Shown: positions 44,526 through 56,581 of the stretch, piece by piece
Layout of the letters: every line of letters begins with the position of its first letter
Position numbering within the stretch: position 1 is the first letter of the stretch
NCBI GenBank assembly: GCA_027886175.1
Contig: JAJNNQ010000024.1
Span: 1,472,001 to 1,536,000 of the forward strand
Origin: Phylloscopus collybita
Lineage: Eukaryota; Chordata; Aves; Passeriformes; Phylloscopidae
DNA length: 64,000 nt
Reading direction: 5' to 3'
Notes under the pieces: model-generated
Database searches by the model: none
Told to the model about the DNA's origin: nothing
The model's input: only the letters and a program-made list of their open reading frames with translations
Program-made: the position numbers and the translations under genes

Positions 44526-47500
44526 CTCCTCCCGCAGCACCGCCCCCGAGCCCTCCCCCGGGACCGCCTGTCCCCGGGGCCAGCAGGGCGATCCCTCCGT
44601 GGCAGGAGAGCCTTTCCCATTCCCTGGACGCCACCTTCGGATCGATCCCTTCATCCAAGCCAGCGTCTCCCCTCGGGAGCACTGCAAGGAGATTCCCCGG
44701 TGCCGGCTGGAGAGGCTGCGCTTTCCTCCCGTGCCTTTGGAACCCTCGCTCGAAGCCACCCAACCCCTCGGGATGTGACACGGGAGGGAGGGAAGGAGGG
44801 AGGATGGCTACAGAAGGGTTAAACTCGTCCTGCCTGGCGTGGGGAAGGAGCCAGGCCCAATCCCGCTGTGCTTTCGGGGGTCACCTCTCCATCACCCAGC
44901 GATGCAAACTCCGGAGCGATGCCGGCCAGCCGAGCCCGGACCCCCCTGCAAGCGGCCCGCAGCCCACAGGAAATTCCTGGGAGTGTTTGGCCACTCCAAC
45001 AGCGCTGCCTATTTTTAGGGCTGTCTAAAATATGAGCCGGTTATTTTTAGCAGCGCGGCTCTTTGTAAACACCTTTAGATTTCCTTTCGGACCAGCCCCT
45101 GTTGTGTTTTTTTTCCCCAACCTGGGTGTTTCCTCCCCCGAAACCCCAAACCCTCCTGGGAAACGCGTGCCAGTTCCTTGGGATGGAGCCAAGGGACTCG
45201 TCCCCCATCCCAAGGCTTGTGCCAGCGTGGCAAAACACTCCCAAAACCCCAAAGGTGGAGAGGATCCGGCAGTGGGGGTTTGGGGGTGATTCAGCAGCAC
45301 ACCAAACCTGGGATGGGGGGCCAAGGAAAGGCCTTTCCCCCAAGCTTTCCCTCTGACATCGGAAATACAACCCTGAAAGAAGGATGGGAACTCTCCCATC
45401 TTGATTTGTTGTGTTTCTAATTCAGCTCAGGGGGCAACCCCATCATTTTGCTTTTCCCTGCACGGGAATATCGATGCAGGAGGAGTTTGAGCATCCCCAG
45501 GGATTTTAAAGCATCCTAAAATATTTGGAGAAGGCCATGGTATATTGTCTGCCTCCACCCCCGCAAACAAAGAGGCATCGATGGAGGAAAGCCCTAAAAC
45601 ATCCATTTTTTAAACAAACAAAGGCCAAAGGGAGAGTAGGAATGTACATTCCATGAGGAATCACAGCCATCCCACAAATTCTGGCCCTTGAGCCCGGGCT
45701 GAGGCCGTGCACACATCAGTGCATGGAATGATGATGTTTCCAGCCACTCTGAGGACTCCCCCCACTTTCCCAAATCCTGGGAATTTGGTCAGTGTGGGAG
45801 GGTGTTCCTTGTGCTGTCACCACCCTGTCTGGGATGCCAAAATCACATCCCATGGGAAGGAGGATCGCTGTGTCCCCAGAGATCATCCCAAAATTCCCAC
45901 ACCCACAGCACTCAGTCTTTCTCCCTTTCGTTGGTGCAGTGAGTTGTGCCAGCACCCAGCCATAGCCCGAGTCAGCTCCAGCAGGGATTTTGCCCCTGAG
46001 ACTCTGTCCTGGGGTAAAAATATCCTGATTTAGGGGGGGAAATGGAGTTTTAGACCACTTTGGGAGTGTGATTTGCTGCTCAGGGCCTTCCTGCAGCTGC
46101 TGAAGGAGGAGATAACCCTGCTTCAAGCAAAATTATTCCCACCCCTCCAAAACAGGCCAAAATTTTAAGAGTAAATAAATGCGAGTTGTTTTCCCCTCAT
46201 TACAGCTCGTTCCTGCTGCCAGCTCCCGATGGGAGATTCCCTAGGGTGTCACAGTAGGGCTGTGCTAGGAGCTACCTGAATCCTGACACCTCCTTGAAAC
46301 CACCGTTCCCAGTTTGAAAGAATCTGGAATTTCTGCACCTTTTCTTTCCCTGTGTGCTTGTTCCCAGGGTAGATCCCACTAGAGGGAGCTGGGACATAGT
46401 GGGAGCCACTGGTCCACGGGGACAGTGCACGGTGAATTCCCAAGCTGAACAATTTTAACGCATCCTCAGCTCTATTTCTACCAAAACCCTGGAAAGAAAG
46501 GATCAGCTTTCATCCATCCCAATGCAATGAGCAAACAGCTCTGCAACAAACAGCAGCATCCTGGCATGTAAAACTTCCTCCTGCAGCCAGAAAAGCCCCT
46601 GGCTGGCACCATCTCCCAAAACAGGATGATGCTATTCCATCCAATCCTGTATTTCCTCAAGCACTCAGCCTCTGGCAGAAAACCACTCGGGGGACAAAAA
46701 AAAAATCACTTTCTGTCCTCTTGGGAAATATGAAAGCAGGAGGCTTGTTTGGGTTTTGTAGGATTTTCAAACCTAAGCAGCCTTTCCCTTGGGATCAGTG
46801 AGGCTCCACCCTATGTCCCTCACGTGCCATAAAGTTGGGGGGTGGCAGCCACCAAGGAGAGGATCAGCCACGGCCATCCCTGGGTGCCAATCACCTCCAT
46901 TCCATGGTGCCAGAGACACCTTTTTGGGGCATGTCAGCCCTTCCCTGGGTGCCAACCACCGCCATCCCTGAGCACAAGTCACCTCTTTCTCCAGGAGTCA
47001 CCTCATCCCTGGCTTCCAATCTCTCCCTCCCTGCTACCAGCCTCTCATCTCTGCATAACTCTCAACCCATCCCTGGAGCCACCAGGGCCTTGGGAAGCCA
47101 CTCCCATGGGAACAGGAGGACCTGTGGCACAGAAGAGGGGCCCTGCCCGACAGCACACGGAATCACATCCGGGGCTGCATTCCCTCCCTTCCCAGCCTCT
47201 CCCTGCTCTCCCACGGGTAAGGAAAGTCCGAGCTGCTCTCCAAAGAGGAACTTCTTGAGAGGAAGTAAGAGCATAAATCAGCAGCTCTGATTCAGCCCTG
47301 CCTGGGTTACTAATAATATTCCCGTGTTTATTCGCAGGCCCGGGGCTGGAGATGTTTGCTTTTCCCTCGGCCGTGGTTTTTCCCAGGCTCCCAGCTCACA
47401 GAGGAGCATTGATTTGGTTGGGGATGCTCCCGTGGAGCACCATGGCAGCACCACTGCCTCTGGGATGGGGAGGATGAGGAGGAGGAGGAGGAGGAGGTGG

Positions 47501-48599
47501 AGGAGGAGCAGGGCAGCTTCAGCCCCAGTGCACAGGAATTCAGTTGTTTTCCCTTCTTGGACTTGTCGGCTGCAGTGATTCATCTCGGGAGGACACGGCC
47601 TGGCTGCAACTCTGCTTTTAAAGTGTGAGGGAAAAAATGGGAATAAAAAATAAAGGAGTTGGGGCAATTTTTCCAAGGCAGGCTGGGAGGATGCTGTGCA
47701 TCCCTGTGCTGCCCAAGAGGAGCAGCAGTGCCAGGAGCAGTGCTGGTGGGATGGGGACTGGGGTGCTGTAGGAGACTCATCTTCCAAAGCAACAAAAATT
47801 CCCCCTCTAAATGCACAGTGGGGCTTTTCCTGTGGGATTTTCACTGGATATTGGGGCTTCCACCAATGGCACTGCAGTGAGAGCTTCTCCCCTCTGCCAA
47901 AATTCGAAGCTCAGCATTGTGCTGGTGCATCTCCTACACCCTCCCTGCACTGCTGGCAGCATCCCATGGATCCCCCCTCTCCATGCCCCCCTTCCCACCC
48001 CACTGGAGATGCTGACCCCAATTTAAACCTCCCCCGTTACCATCCATCCCGTGGCACATTTGCAGAGCCCTTACAAAACCAGTGGTCCAGGGCAGAGCTG
48101 GGAGCTTGTGGCCCCCCATTTGCTGCCAGCCTTTGCCGAGTCCTGGAGCAACTTTCACCAAATATGGAAGGGTTTTTTTGCCTCCGGTTTTCGGCACGCA
48201 GGCCACGGCCCAAGAACGCAGCTTTCCAGATGCTGAGGTCAGCCCAGCTCTTCTTCCCTCCCCCTGCTCCCTCCCTGCTGCCTCCCAGTGGGCTTGGCCC
48301 TACACCCACCGGGACAGGAGTAGTTCCACCCCCTCAGCTCACTGGAATCCCTGGATCCCCCACCAACATCCTCTGCTGCTGGCACAAGCCTGACCCCGCA
48401 TCCCACGCCACCCCAAAAGCAATGGTTATTAGGATTTGGGGGGACAAAGAAGCCAGAGAGAAGGGTACCTGCTGCTGGCCCTCCCTGGCATCACTGCTGG
48501 ATGCCTGCCTGGCCACAGGTGGGTGGGAGGTGCCCTGGCTGCCTGGTGGAATGGGGCCAGAAGTCTTGGGATAGCCAGGAGAGAGCCAGCCTGGCATGC

Positions 48600-49330
48600 A
48601 GGGAGTGATGGGCACCCAGGTGCTGATGGGGATCCAGGTCTCCACGTGGAGCCAGAATTCCAAGCACACCTGAAGCCAAGAGGCACGCAGGAGTCAAAGA
48701 TGATGTGTGCTCAGAAGCTGATGGCTGCTCAGGAGCTGCCCTGGAATCCATGGGCACCCAGAAGCCAGTGGAGACTCCCTGGGTACCCAGGAGCTGATGG
48801 ATGCCCACGACCCAAAAGAGACTCTGGGCACCCATGAATCCACAAGCACAAAGGAGCCAAGGACACCCAGGAGCCAAGAGACACTCAAAGGTTTATGGGC
48901 ATCCAGAGGCCACGGGCATCCAGGAACTGATGGATGGCCAGCATCCAACAGGTAATCAGCAGTCCACGGACACCCAGAAGCCAACGGGCACCCAGAGGGG
49001 ATGAGGATACAGGAGCTGATGGATTCCTAGGATCCAACAGCTGTCAGGAGTCCGTGGTTACACTCAGAAATCCAGCAGTAATCACAGGCCCCCATGAGCT
49101 GATGGCCCCTCAGGTGCCAACCAGTACCAGGAGTCCATGGGCACCCAGAAATGTCATCCATTGGCTGACAGATAGCCAGGATAGCTGACAGATGGATTCT
49201 TAGGGTCAAACAAGTACCAGAAGTCCGTGGGCACCCACAAATCCACGAGCACACAGGAGCTGATGAGCACACAGGAGCTGATGGACACCCAGGAGCTGAT
49301 GGATACCCAGGAGCTCATGGAGGAGGTAGG
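48600..49330. repeat. 18-21-bp degenerate minisatellite
   Basis: There are many variants of CACCCAGGAGCTGATGGA. The last four copies (about 49256-49323) are near-perfect 18-mers and the earlier ones are spaced about 21 bp apart and decayed. Confidence 0.85.
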
Positions 49331-49811
49331 AGACCTGTTCCATGCCCCTGCCAGGGCTTCTCCTGTCCCTCCTGCCTGGATCCATGTCCTGGAAGCAGCT
49401 GAGCTTCACCCAGCTGTGCCCCAGAGACTCCACGGGTCCCCTCAGCCGGCTGCAAGGAGGACAGCAGGGATCTGGGGAGGGGGGGGGAAGCACAGACCTC
49501 GCCAGGAACGCCCACAGCCCACGTCACACCACAGCCAAGGCGAGAGGTGACAGCTTCCCTGCCCTGTCACCGTCACAGCGGCACCCTGGGGTGGGGGGAG
49601 GGGGTGGGACGGGGGGTCCAGCATCCACTGACCTGCGCCAGGTTCGGACGATCAAGGGACGAGCTCCCTCTCCGCTCACCGGGGCTCTGAGCCATCTACA
49701 TCCCATCTCACCGGGCTTTTGGTGAACCCCAAAACACCGAAAGGACCAAACCCGATCCCCTACCGCTAGCGACGGTGTTTCTGCCGAGGGGTCAGGATGA
49801 AACTCTTCCAC

Positions 49812-49835
49812 AAAAAAAAAAAAAAAAAAAAAAAA
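49812..49835. repeat. A-tract
   Basis: A mononucleotide run of about 23 A on the plus strand in ARHGEF17 intron 1. Similar runs occur at 3889-3910, 27430-27447 and 28030-28053. Confidence 0.9.
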
Positions 49836-51090
49836 GAACAAGAAGAAGGATGCCAAATCGGGGCAGGCCGACGAGTCTGCTGCTACTCCAGCTAAAAAAA
49901 GCAGGAAACCATATCCCAGGCTCGGAGATGCCAATCTTCCCATGCAAACAACTCCCTTTTTGTTTTTTTTGGAGAGCATCGGAGGGCTCGGGAACAGGCA
50001 GTCACAAATAGCAACTCCACGGCACCACCAAGGAAACCTTCTCCAGCCTCGGGGACCATGCAGGGATGCTGGTGACCCCACAGCAGCATGGTGGCTTCTC
50101 CAGGGGGAACCTGGTGGTGGCTGTCCCCTCACAGGGATGGTGACTCCTGCAGAGTCACCTGGTGGTGGATACTACCACAGGTGTCCTTTTCCCAGCACAT
50201 CCATGCAGGGATGTCCTGGTGGGGTTCACTGATGTCCTGGATGTCACTGGTGGGGTGGAAGGTGGTGGTGGCCGTGTCCTGGTTCCCAAAAAGGGACATG
50301 CCTGGGGTTTCTGGGACAACACAGGACATGGGGGTCACACAAGCCCAGCATCTGCTCCCATCAATCCTTCCACCACTCGGATTAAAGGGATTCTACTCAA
50401 AAGACCCTACACAAGGTACAGGGGAGCACCAGGCTTGGGGACAGCCCCCAGCTGCACCCAGGAATGATGGTCATGAGGGCAGGAACTGGGCAGACTGGGA
50501 TCAGCCTCCTGTTCCCCGGAAGCTGAGCGGCTCCAAGGGGAATTTGCACAAAGAGTGAGTTACTGGAATACTTTTACCCAGATGCTGATTTTTGTTCTCC
50601 CTCTCATTGGCCAGGCCACAGTTCCCAAAGAACCAAAAGCAAACACACTATTTTTAGAGAAGAGTTCATTTACTGGAGCCATTCCCTTTGAAATTCCTCA
50701 CTCATCCTCTCCATGGAAACCAAGGGAGTCCGGAGAAACAGCCCCACCGGGACCAACCATCAGAGCTTTAAAAAGAGCCACACTGAGGGAGAGGGGGTGG
50801 AAGTGGCTGATTTTTCTTCACTGGACACTTCCTGGCCTGGAAGCACCATGGTGGAAATGGCAACGCTTTTGTTTTAGTGGGCTCTGTCTGTGCAAGCCAG
50901 GCTTGATGCCTTCAGGAGGAGGAGACAACCTGGAAGATGGACCATGTTCTCTTGGAAAATCATGCCTGGATTGCATGTGGGGACTGTTGTCTTGGATGGG
51001 TGGTGGGAATGGGTGGCGGGGGATGGCTGGATGGGAGCATGGACATGGATGGAGGTTGATGGAGATGGGAAGAGATGGATAAAGATGGAG

Positions 51091-51121
51091 TGGATGGATG
51101 GATGGATGGATGGATGGATGG
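51091..51121. repeat. (ATGG)n microsatellite
   Basis: About seven to eight tandem tetranucleotides, set in a longer GATGG-rich stretch (50990-51121). Confidence 0.95.
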
Positions 51122-51424
51122 GAGTCTTCTTCCCTGTTTTCCAGGGCATGCTCTGAGAGAAGAGAAGAGAAAACTGTACTGGCCAAACCCCAGTGCTGCC
51201 TTGCTGCACCTTCCCCTTGTGTGAGGGTACCTCCTTCTCCATCCTGGATTTAGGAAAAGTTCCTGCTGCAGCTCTGAAGCTGTGGGATGCCCCATGGGAC
51301 CTGCTGTGGCCAGGTGAGGGAGCTCAGCACATCACCTCTCTGCACACTCCCATCACACACAGGGATCAATACCCAGGGGAAATCTCCCTCTTCAGAAATG
51401 TCCCTGGGAAAGGCTCTAAATCAG

Positions 51425-51575
51425 AGAATGAATCACAGAATGGTTTGGACCAGATGGCACCTTAAGTTCATCTTGTTCCAACCCCCTACCATGGGCAGGG
51501 ACACATCCCACTAGAACAGGTTGCTCCAAGGCCCATCCAGTCTGGCTTTGAACACTTCCAAGGATCCCACGACCC
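51425..51575 (-). mobile_element. CR1 3'-end fragment in ARHGEF17 intron 1
   Basis: AATCACAGAATGGTTTGGAC and CCATGGGCAGGGACACATCC, in reverse orientation. Confidence 0.92.
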
Positions 51576-52381
51576 TTGCAATGATGGATTAAGGCTACAG
51601 CAACAAGCCCTGGGAAGCTTTGAGCTTCCATCCCAGCTGGGCTTGGCAGGAGGTTACCTGGAGGTTACATCTCAGAGAGGCCAACCTGCTGCTTCCCTGG
51701 CAAGAGCAGATGGAAGAACAAGGCCACCTCCTCCCAGAAGCTTTGCAGGCATGTGATTTTCCATGGAAAAGCCCAGGCATCTGTGCACAGATGCAGGCAG
51801 GGTGCAGGCAGGCTGCCCAGTGCATCTCTCAGAATATATCCTAGCAGCAGGGATCTCCCTGTGCCTATCTGGGAACGTATCCCAGCACCAGGGCCCTCTC
51901 CATACCCCCCATATCTGTATCCCTGCACTCCAGGACTCCCTCTGCAGGGATGCACATCCCCACAAGTTCCAGGGATTTCCCTGGATGCACAAGCTCCAGA
52001 ACCAGCCACCCCCTGTGTACCCCTCCAGGGAGCTCCTGGTGTATCCCAGCTGCAGGACCGTGGGTCTCTGCCGAGCTCCTGCCAAGCCCATTCCAGCCTC
52101 CCACCCTTGCTGCAGTCCCTGGATCCTGCCAAGAGCCTGACCTTTGGATCAGGCAGCCTCGGGCCAAGGCCAGCCCCCAGGACCAGCTCAGCCCAGTGCT
52201 AACCCTGTCATTTCAAGGCTGGATCCTGCCCTGCACCACCATCCTGGGCCTCAAAGGATGCACATCCCACGTGGATCATCCCCTCCGGTGGAGCTCGCCG
52301 CCTAATTAATTAGAGGCTTTTAATTAACGTGGAAGGGGACAAGGGACAAAGCAGCCCTGTTCAAAGCTCTGGCAGTGAGGA

Positions 52382-52712
52382 AGGGAAGGGGCAGAAATGG
52401 GCAGAGGTAAGGGGATTTGGGCACTGGGGAAGAGTAAAAATAGGGCAGAGTTTTTTAGGGTGCTTTTTCACCAGGGAAAGAAAAGAGGTAAAAATGAGCA
52501 ATTAGGTGAATTTTGGCACCGGGGAAGGGAAGAGTAAAAAATGGGCAAAGATAAGGGATTTTGGCACAGGGGAAGGGAAGAATAAAGAATGGGCAAAGAG
52601 AAGGGATTTTGGCACAGGGGAAGGGAAGAATAAAGAATGGGCAAAGAGAAGGGATTTTGGCAGTGGGGAAAGAAAGAGACAAAAATGGGCAGATTTAAGG
52701 GGATTTGGGCTG
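52382..52712. repeat. 48-bp minisatellite
   Basis: Units contain TTTTGGCACAGGGGAAGGG and AATGGGCAAAGAGAAGGG. Two central copies are nearly identical, with more decayed copies on both sides, for six to seven in total. On the minus strand the unit reads as a 16-residue repeat (IPSLCPFFILPFPCAK) because 48 is divisible by three. Confidence 0.9.
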
Positions 52713-55299
52713 GTCCACCCCCCTGGACACGTTGCCTGGCCCCACGCCATTGATCTCGGGGTCAATCCATGCCACTGACAGGCAGTATCACCTGATTACA
52801 GCCAACTTCTCCATGCTCCATCCCACATCCCACCTCTCTGCAGGGCTGCCTGTGTGCCTCAGTTTCCCCCTCACTCCAACATTCCGCTGAGCACGGCAGA
52901 TCCAGGGACACAAACCCCGGGCAAACCATTGGAGCAGGGAGAGGAAAGCCAAGATTTGCCCATTCCCACTTCTCCCATGCAGCTGCTTCAATTCCAGATA
53001 TTTCCAGAAACACCAAAAAACAAGACAACTCCCAGCCACAGCCGGGTTTCTATGGGGATTTACGGAAACGGAACGCAGGGAAACTAAGTCCAAAGGCGAC
53101 AAACTTTAGGAATACATGGCCAGTGCATGGACCCGGCCTTTGAGCCATCCCCACAGCGAGGAGGAGCTTCTGGAGGCTCAGGGATGAGCTGGGAGGGAGG
53201 ATGCTGGGGAGGAGAGGGGGTGGTTTATGCAAGCCACGTCCCTGGGAACGTGACCCCGGCGTTTCCCTCCGGGATCCCCCTCCATCCCTGATGGCTTTTC
53301 CGGGGTGCGGCCGCCCCGCTCCGGGACCAGCAGGTGGGGAAGGCAGCGGCCGGGGCGCCGGGGGCCGCGTTCCCACGACTCCCGTGCTCCCCAGAGGTGC
53401 TATATTTAAATCAATATTTTCCTGTTTAATCCGAGTGCTGCTAAGTCAACAAACACAGCACGACAGAGAACATACCTAATTTTCCATCCCCAGACGGGTT
53501 CAGCCGTGGTGGGGGAAGAAAGATCCAAGGGGTTTGCCAGTCTGGCATCCTGTTCGGACCCCAAGTCCATCCCAAATGCATCCTAAATGCATCCTGGCTC
53601 GCTGCTAGGCTGTGTGGGGCTGCACATGGGTGTACACACATGTGCTTGTGTGTGCTGCCCATCCCAGCAGCTTTTGGGATGCTGGAAGCAGGAAAAAGTC
53701 GAGTTATCTCGAGTTTTGAGGTTTTTTTCTCCCACAGGATCCCAGTGTGGGATGTGCTGCTAACGACCCCATAGGAATCAAAAGCCTGGTGCCCACCATC
53801 AGGCACAGGGTGAAGGAGTTCTTCTGCACCCAGGATGAATTGGATGGCCCCAGCCCCATGGAGAATTGCTGGAAAGCACCCAGGACAAACAGTGCTGCCC
53901 CCGAGGGAGAACAGCACGTTACCTCTCTGGGCAGGATGTGCCAGATGCACCTCTGCCAAAGCCACCACCAAACTGTGGGAGCTGGGAAAATATCCCGGGG
54001 GAATGATGCTGCAGGGACAGTCAACCCCAAGAGAATATCTTGAGGGTGAAAGATTTTGGGAGAGAATAGTTTAAGGGAGCATCACCCCAGAGGTGCCAGA
54101 CCCCATTATTAATCCCTTCCCAGCACAGTCTGCTGGAGATGGACACCATCTCCCCATCACCACCATGATACCAGATGGATGCTCCCATCCCCCAAAATTC
54201 CCGAGTGGAGGTGACCATTTCCCCATACAGACTCACAGCCCCATAACGCTGGCCCTTTGCATTGAGTTAGGGAGGGGAAGAAAAAAATCTAAAAGTAAAA
54301 AGTAAAGCTTATTTCTTCTCTGCTGGTCAGGGAGCACATAAATCCCTGTTCCCAGCCAGCCATCCCAGTGCCAAGTTATATCCGGTCCATGGTGCTCTCA
54401 CTTAGAATTAAAGCAACTCCCTTGCAGGGCTCGGGCCCCCTCTGCCCCCCCGCCCCAGGCAAAGCTGGTGCCATCTGAAATAAAACATCCCAGCTCCACC
54501 ATCCAATAAATCAAAAGGAGAAATAAAAATCCTGGTTTCAGTTAGGATATGGCTGGAGCACAAAGAAATCCCGAGGCAGGGGAGAGATTTGAAGATACAG
54601 CTGTGGTGTTGCCCTTAAAAGGGAAAATTCGCACCCTCTTCCCCGAGGCCGGAGGGTTCAGGCAAGGTGAGGAGCAGCATCCTCAGGGTCTGCTTCCACA
54701 GGGTGGCCCATCCACCTGAGGACATGCTCAGGACAAAGAGGGCTCCCAGCTGGTAAAAATCCACCCCAAATCATCCCAAAGATGGGATCAGACCAGGGCT
54801 GGGGGTGTATCGGGGTCAGCAGAGCATCCCTGATATTGAGGCCATCAGGTACTGGCCCCAGGACACCGCAGGGAGCTGCCTGAGTTAGAAACATCTCCTC
54901 TAAATTATTAAGATAAACCATATATTACATAAACTAAACATATTAATTATTTAGAAAAGCCACCGGGTGCACAGCCTCATCTTGGGGACCTGCCAATGTT
55001 CCCAAGGTGGCACCAGCCAAAGCTCCAGGAGGTTCCTCATTAACCCATTTTAATTATAACGCTCGATGATTTCACAGCATTTTCAGCCCATGAGCGGAGA
55101 AGACAAAAAACTAAACCTAAACTGCTCCATCAGGCGAAAAATGCTGCCAAATTCACCCCAAATTCACCCAAAACACCCCCAAGGATGTTTCACACAGTGG
55201 CCAAGAGTGGCCATCCCTGTTCTCAGCCACCAACGGTTGTTGTCTGGCAGGGGGGAACAACAACGGGAGAAGGAGCTGGATGGGGAGCAGAAGCCCCTG

Positions 55300-55515
55300 A
55301 AGAATATTTTGAGGGGAATGTGGCTGCAGGGAGGACAGATTCCAAGAGAATAACCTGGGGGAACGACGCTGTGGGGATGCCAGACCCCAGGAGAACCTCC
55401 TGGGGAACGATGACGCTGCAGGGCTGCTGGATCCCACGAGAACATCCTGTGAGGAGGATGCCAGATCCCAAGATCTGGGGGAAGATGCTGCAGGGATCTG
55501 GATGTTGGGAAGACC
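55300..55515. repeat. ~50-bp degenerate tandem repeat
   Basis: About four copies of a unit with GGGGAACGATGCTGCAGGG and GATCCCAnGAGAA words. A related stretch occurs at 53990-54110, so the family has at least two sites in this intron. Confidence 0.7.
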
Positions 55516-56581
55516 CAAAGAAAAGCAGTCTTGCTCCGTGTGGCTCTGCCCTGGCCAGCAAGGGTTACACGGCTGGGCTCAGCCCCGGGGACTTCACGCT
55601 TGGCTGCCGGCGGCTGCTGGAAGGGAATGGTCCAGCCCATCCTCTTAAATCGGCATCGGAGCAGGGGAGAGAGCCCTGCCAGCATCATTCCTGCGAGCTC
55701 TCGGCAGATCCCCCGCGGGAGCGGGTATTTCTGGGCTTCTCCCAGAGCTATTAAAAGCCCCTTGGGTGCTGGCACTGCCGTGCCGCAGCAGGAGGTGATG
55801 CTTCCAAGCCCTTCCCGGCACAAACAGCCGGAGTGATGGGAACCCAAGTCCACATTCAAACAACAGCCAAAGGGCCAGCAGTGCCAAAAAACCCATCCCA
55901 GGACAGATCCCAATGCACGCAGCTGCGCTTCAGGGTGAGCAGAGCACCTTCACATCCCCCCAGACTGCACCAATTCTTCCCCAGAGAGGAGCAAACTTTT
56001 ACCTATCGAGCAAATATTCAGTGCATGCACAGAAATATTTTTCTCCCTTTTTCCCACCCACCAGCAAGGCAATGCTTACGATCCCAAGTAGAGGGATGGT
56101 GGTTTTTTGTGGGGGGGCAATGCAGATTTGCTCAATGAGGGGTGTAACAAGAGGAATCCCAAGCAGGATCATTTAAGCCTTCGCAACCAAGGAAAAGGCA
56201 ATTTTTGGTTCAGCATCTCAGAGATGGTCAATTTATCAGCAGCTTATACAGCATCACTGAGAAATGTTATATATCAACAGAAGATTTTATACATATATAT
56301 ATAAAACCCTCTTCCACCAAAACTTGGTGCTATTTAACCTGAAAACTGCTTTTTCCCATCCAAAAACCCCCTTCTTATCAGGGAGAGCCCTGCCCCAACA
56401 AACAAGAGCTCATCCCCTGGGGACCACTGGAAAGGCCTGGGAGGGCTCTTGGCCATCCAGTGGTGCCTCTGCAGATGGGAACTTGTCCACCACAAGGGAC
56501 ACATGACAGACCCCCAAGGCCACCAGTGCCTTGGATGTCGCCCATGAAACAAAGGAGCTTTCAGGATGGATGGGCACTTAC

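Larger units (their letters stand above)
40066..56581 (-). other. ARHGEF17 intron 1 (16.5 kb)
   Basis: The intron separates the giant first exon from the DH exons. It contains one candidate alternative first exon with a TATA box (42304-42621), one CR1 fragment and at least five minisatellites, all listed separately. The stretches between (about 44.6-48.5, 49.4-51.4, 52.8-53.9 and 54.2-55.2 kb) show no recognisable gene. Confidence 0.75.

Noticed and set aside
43577..44822. Several 90-200-residue frames on both strands
   Set aside because: They follow from the 23-bp minisatellite; the repeats themselves exclude stop codons.
49524..50132. 202-residue minus-strand frame
   Set aside because: It runs through an A-tract (poly-Phe) and has no conserved features.
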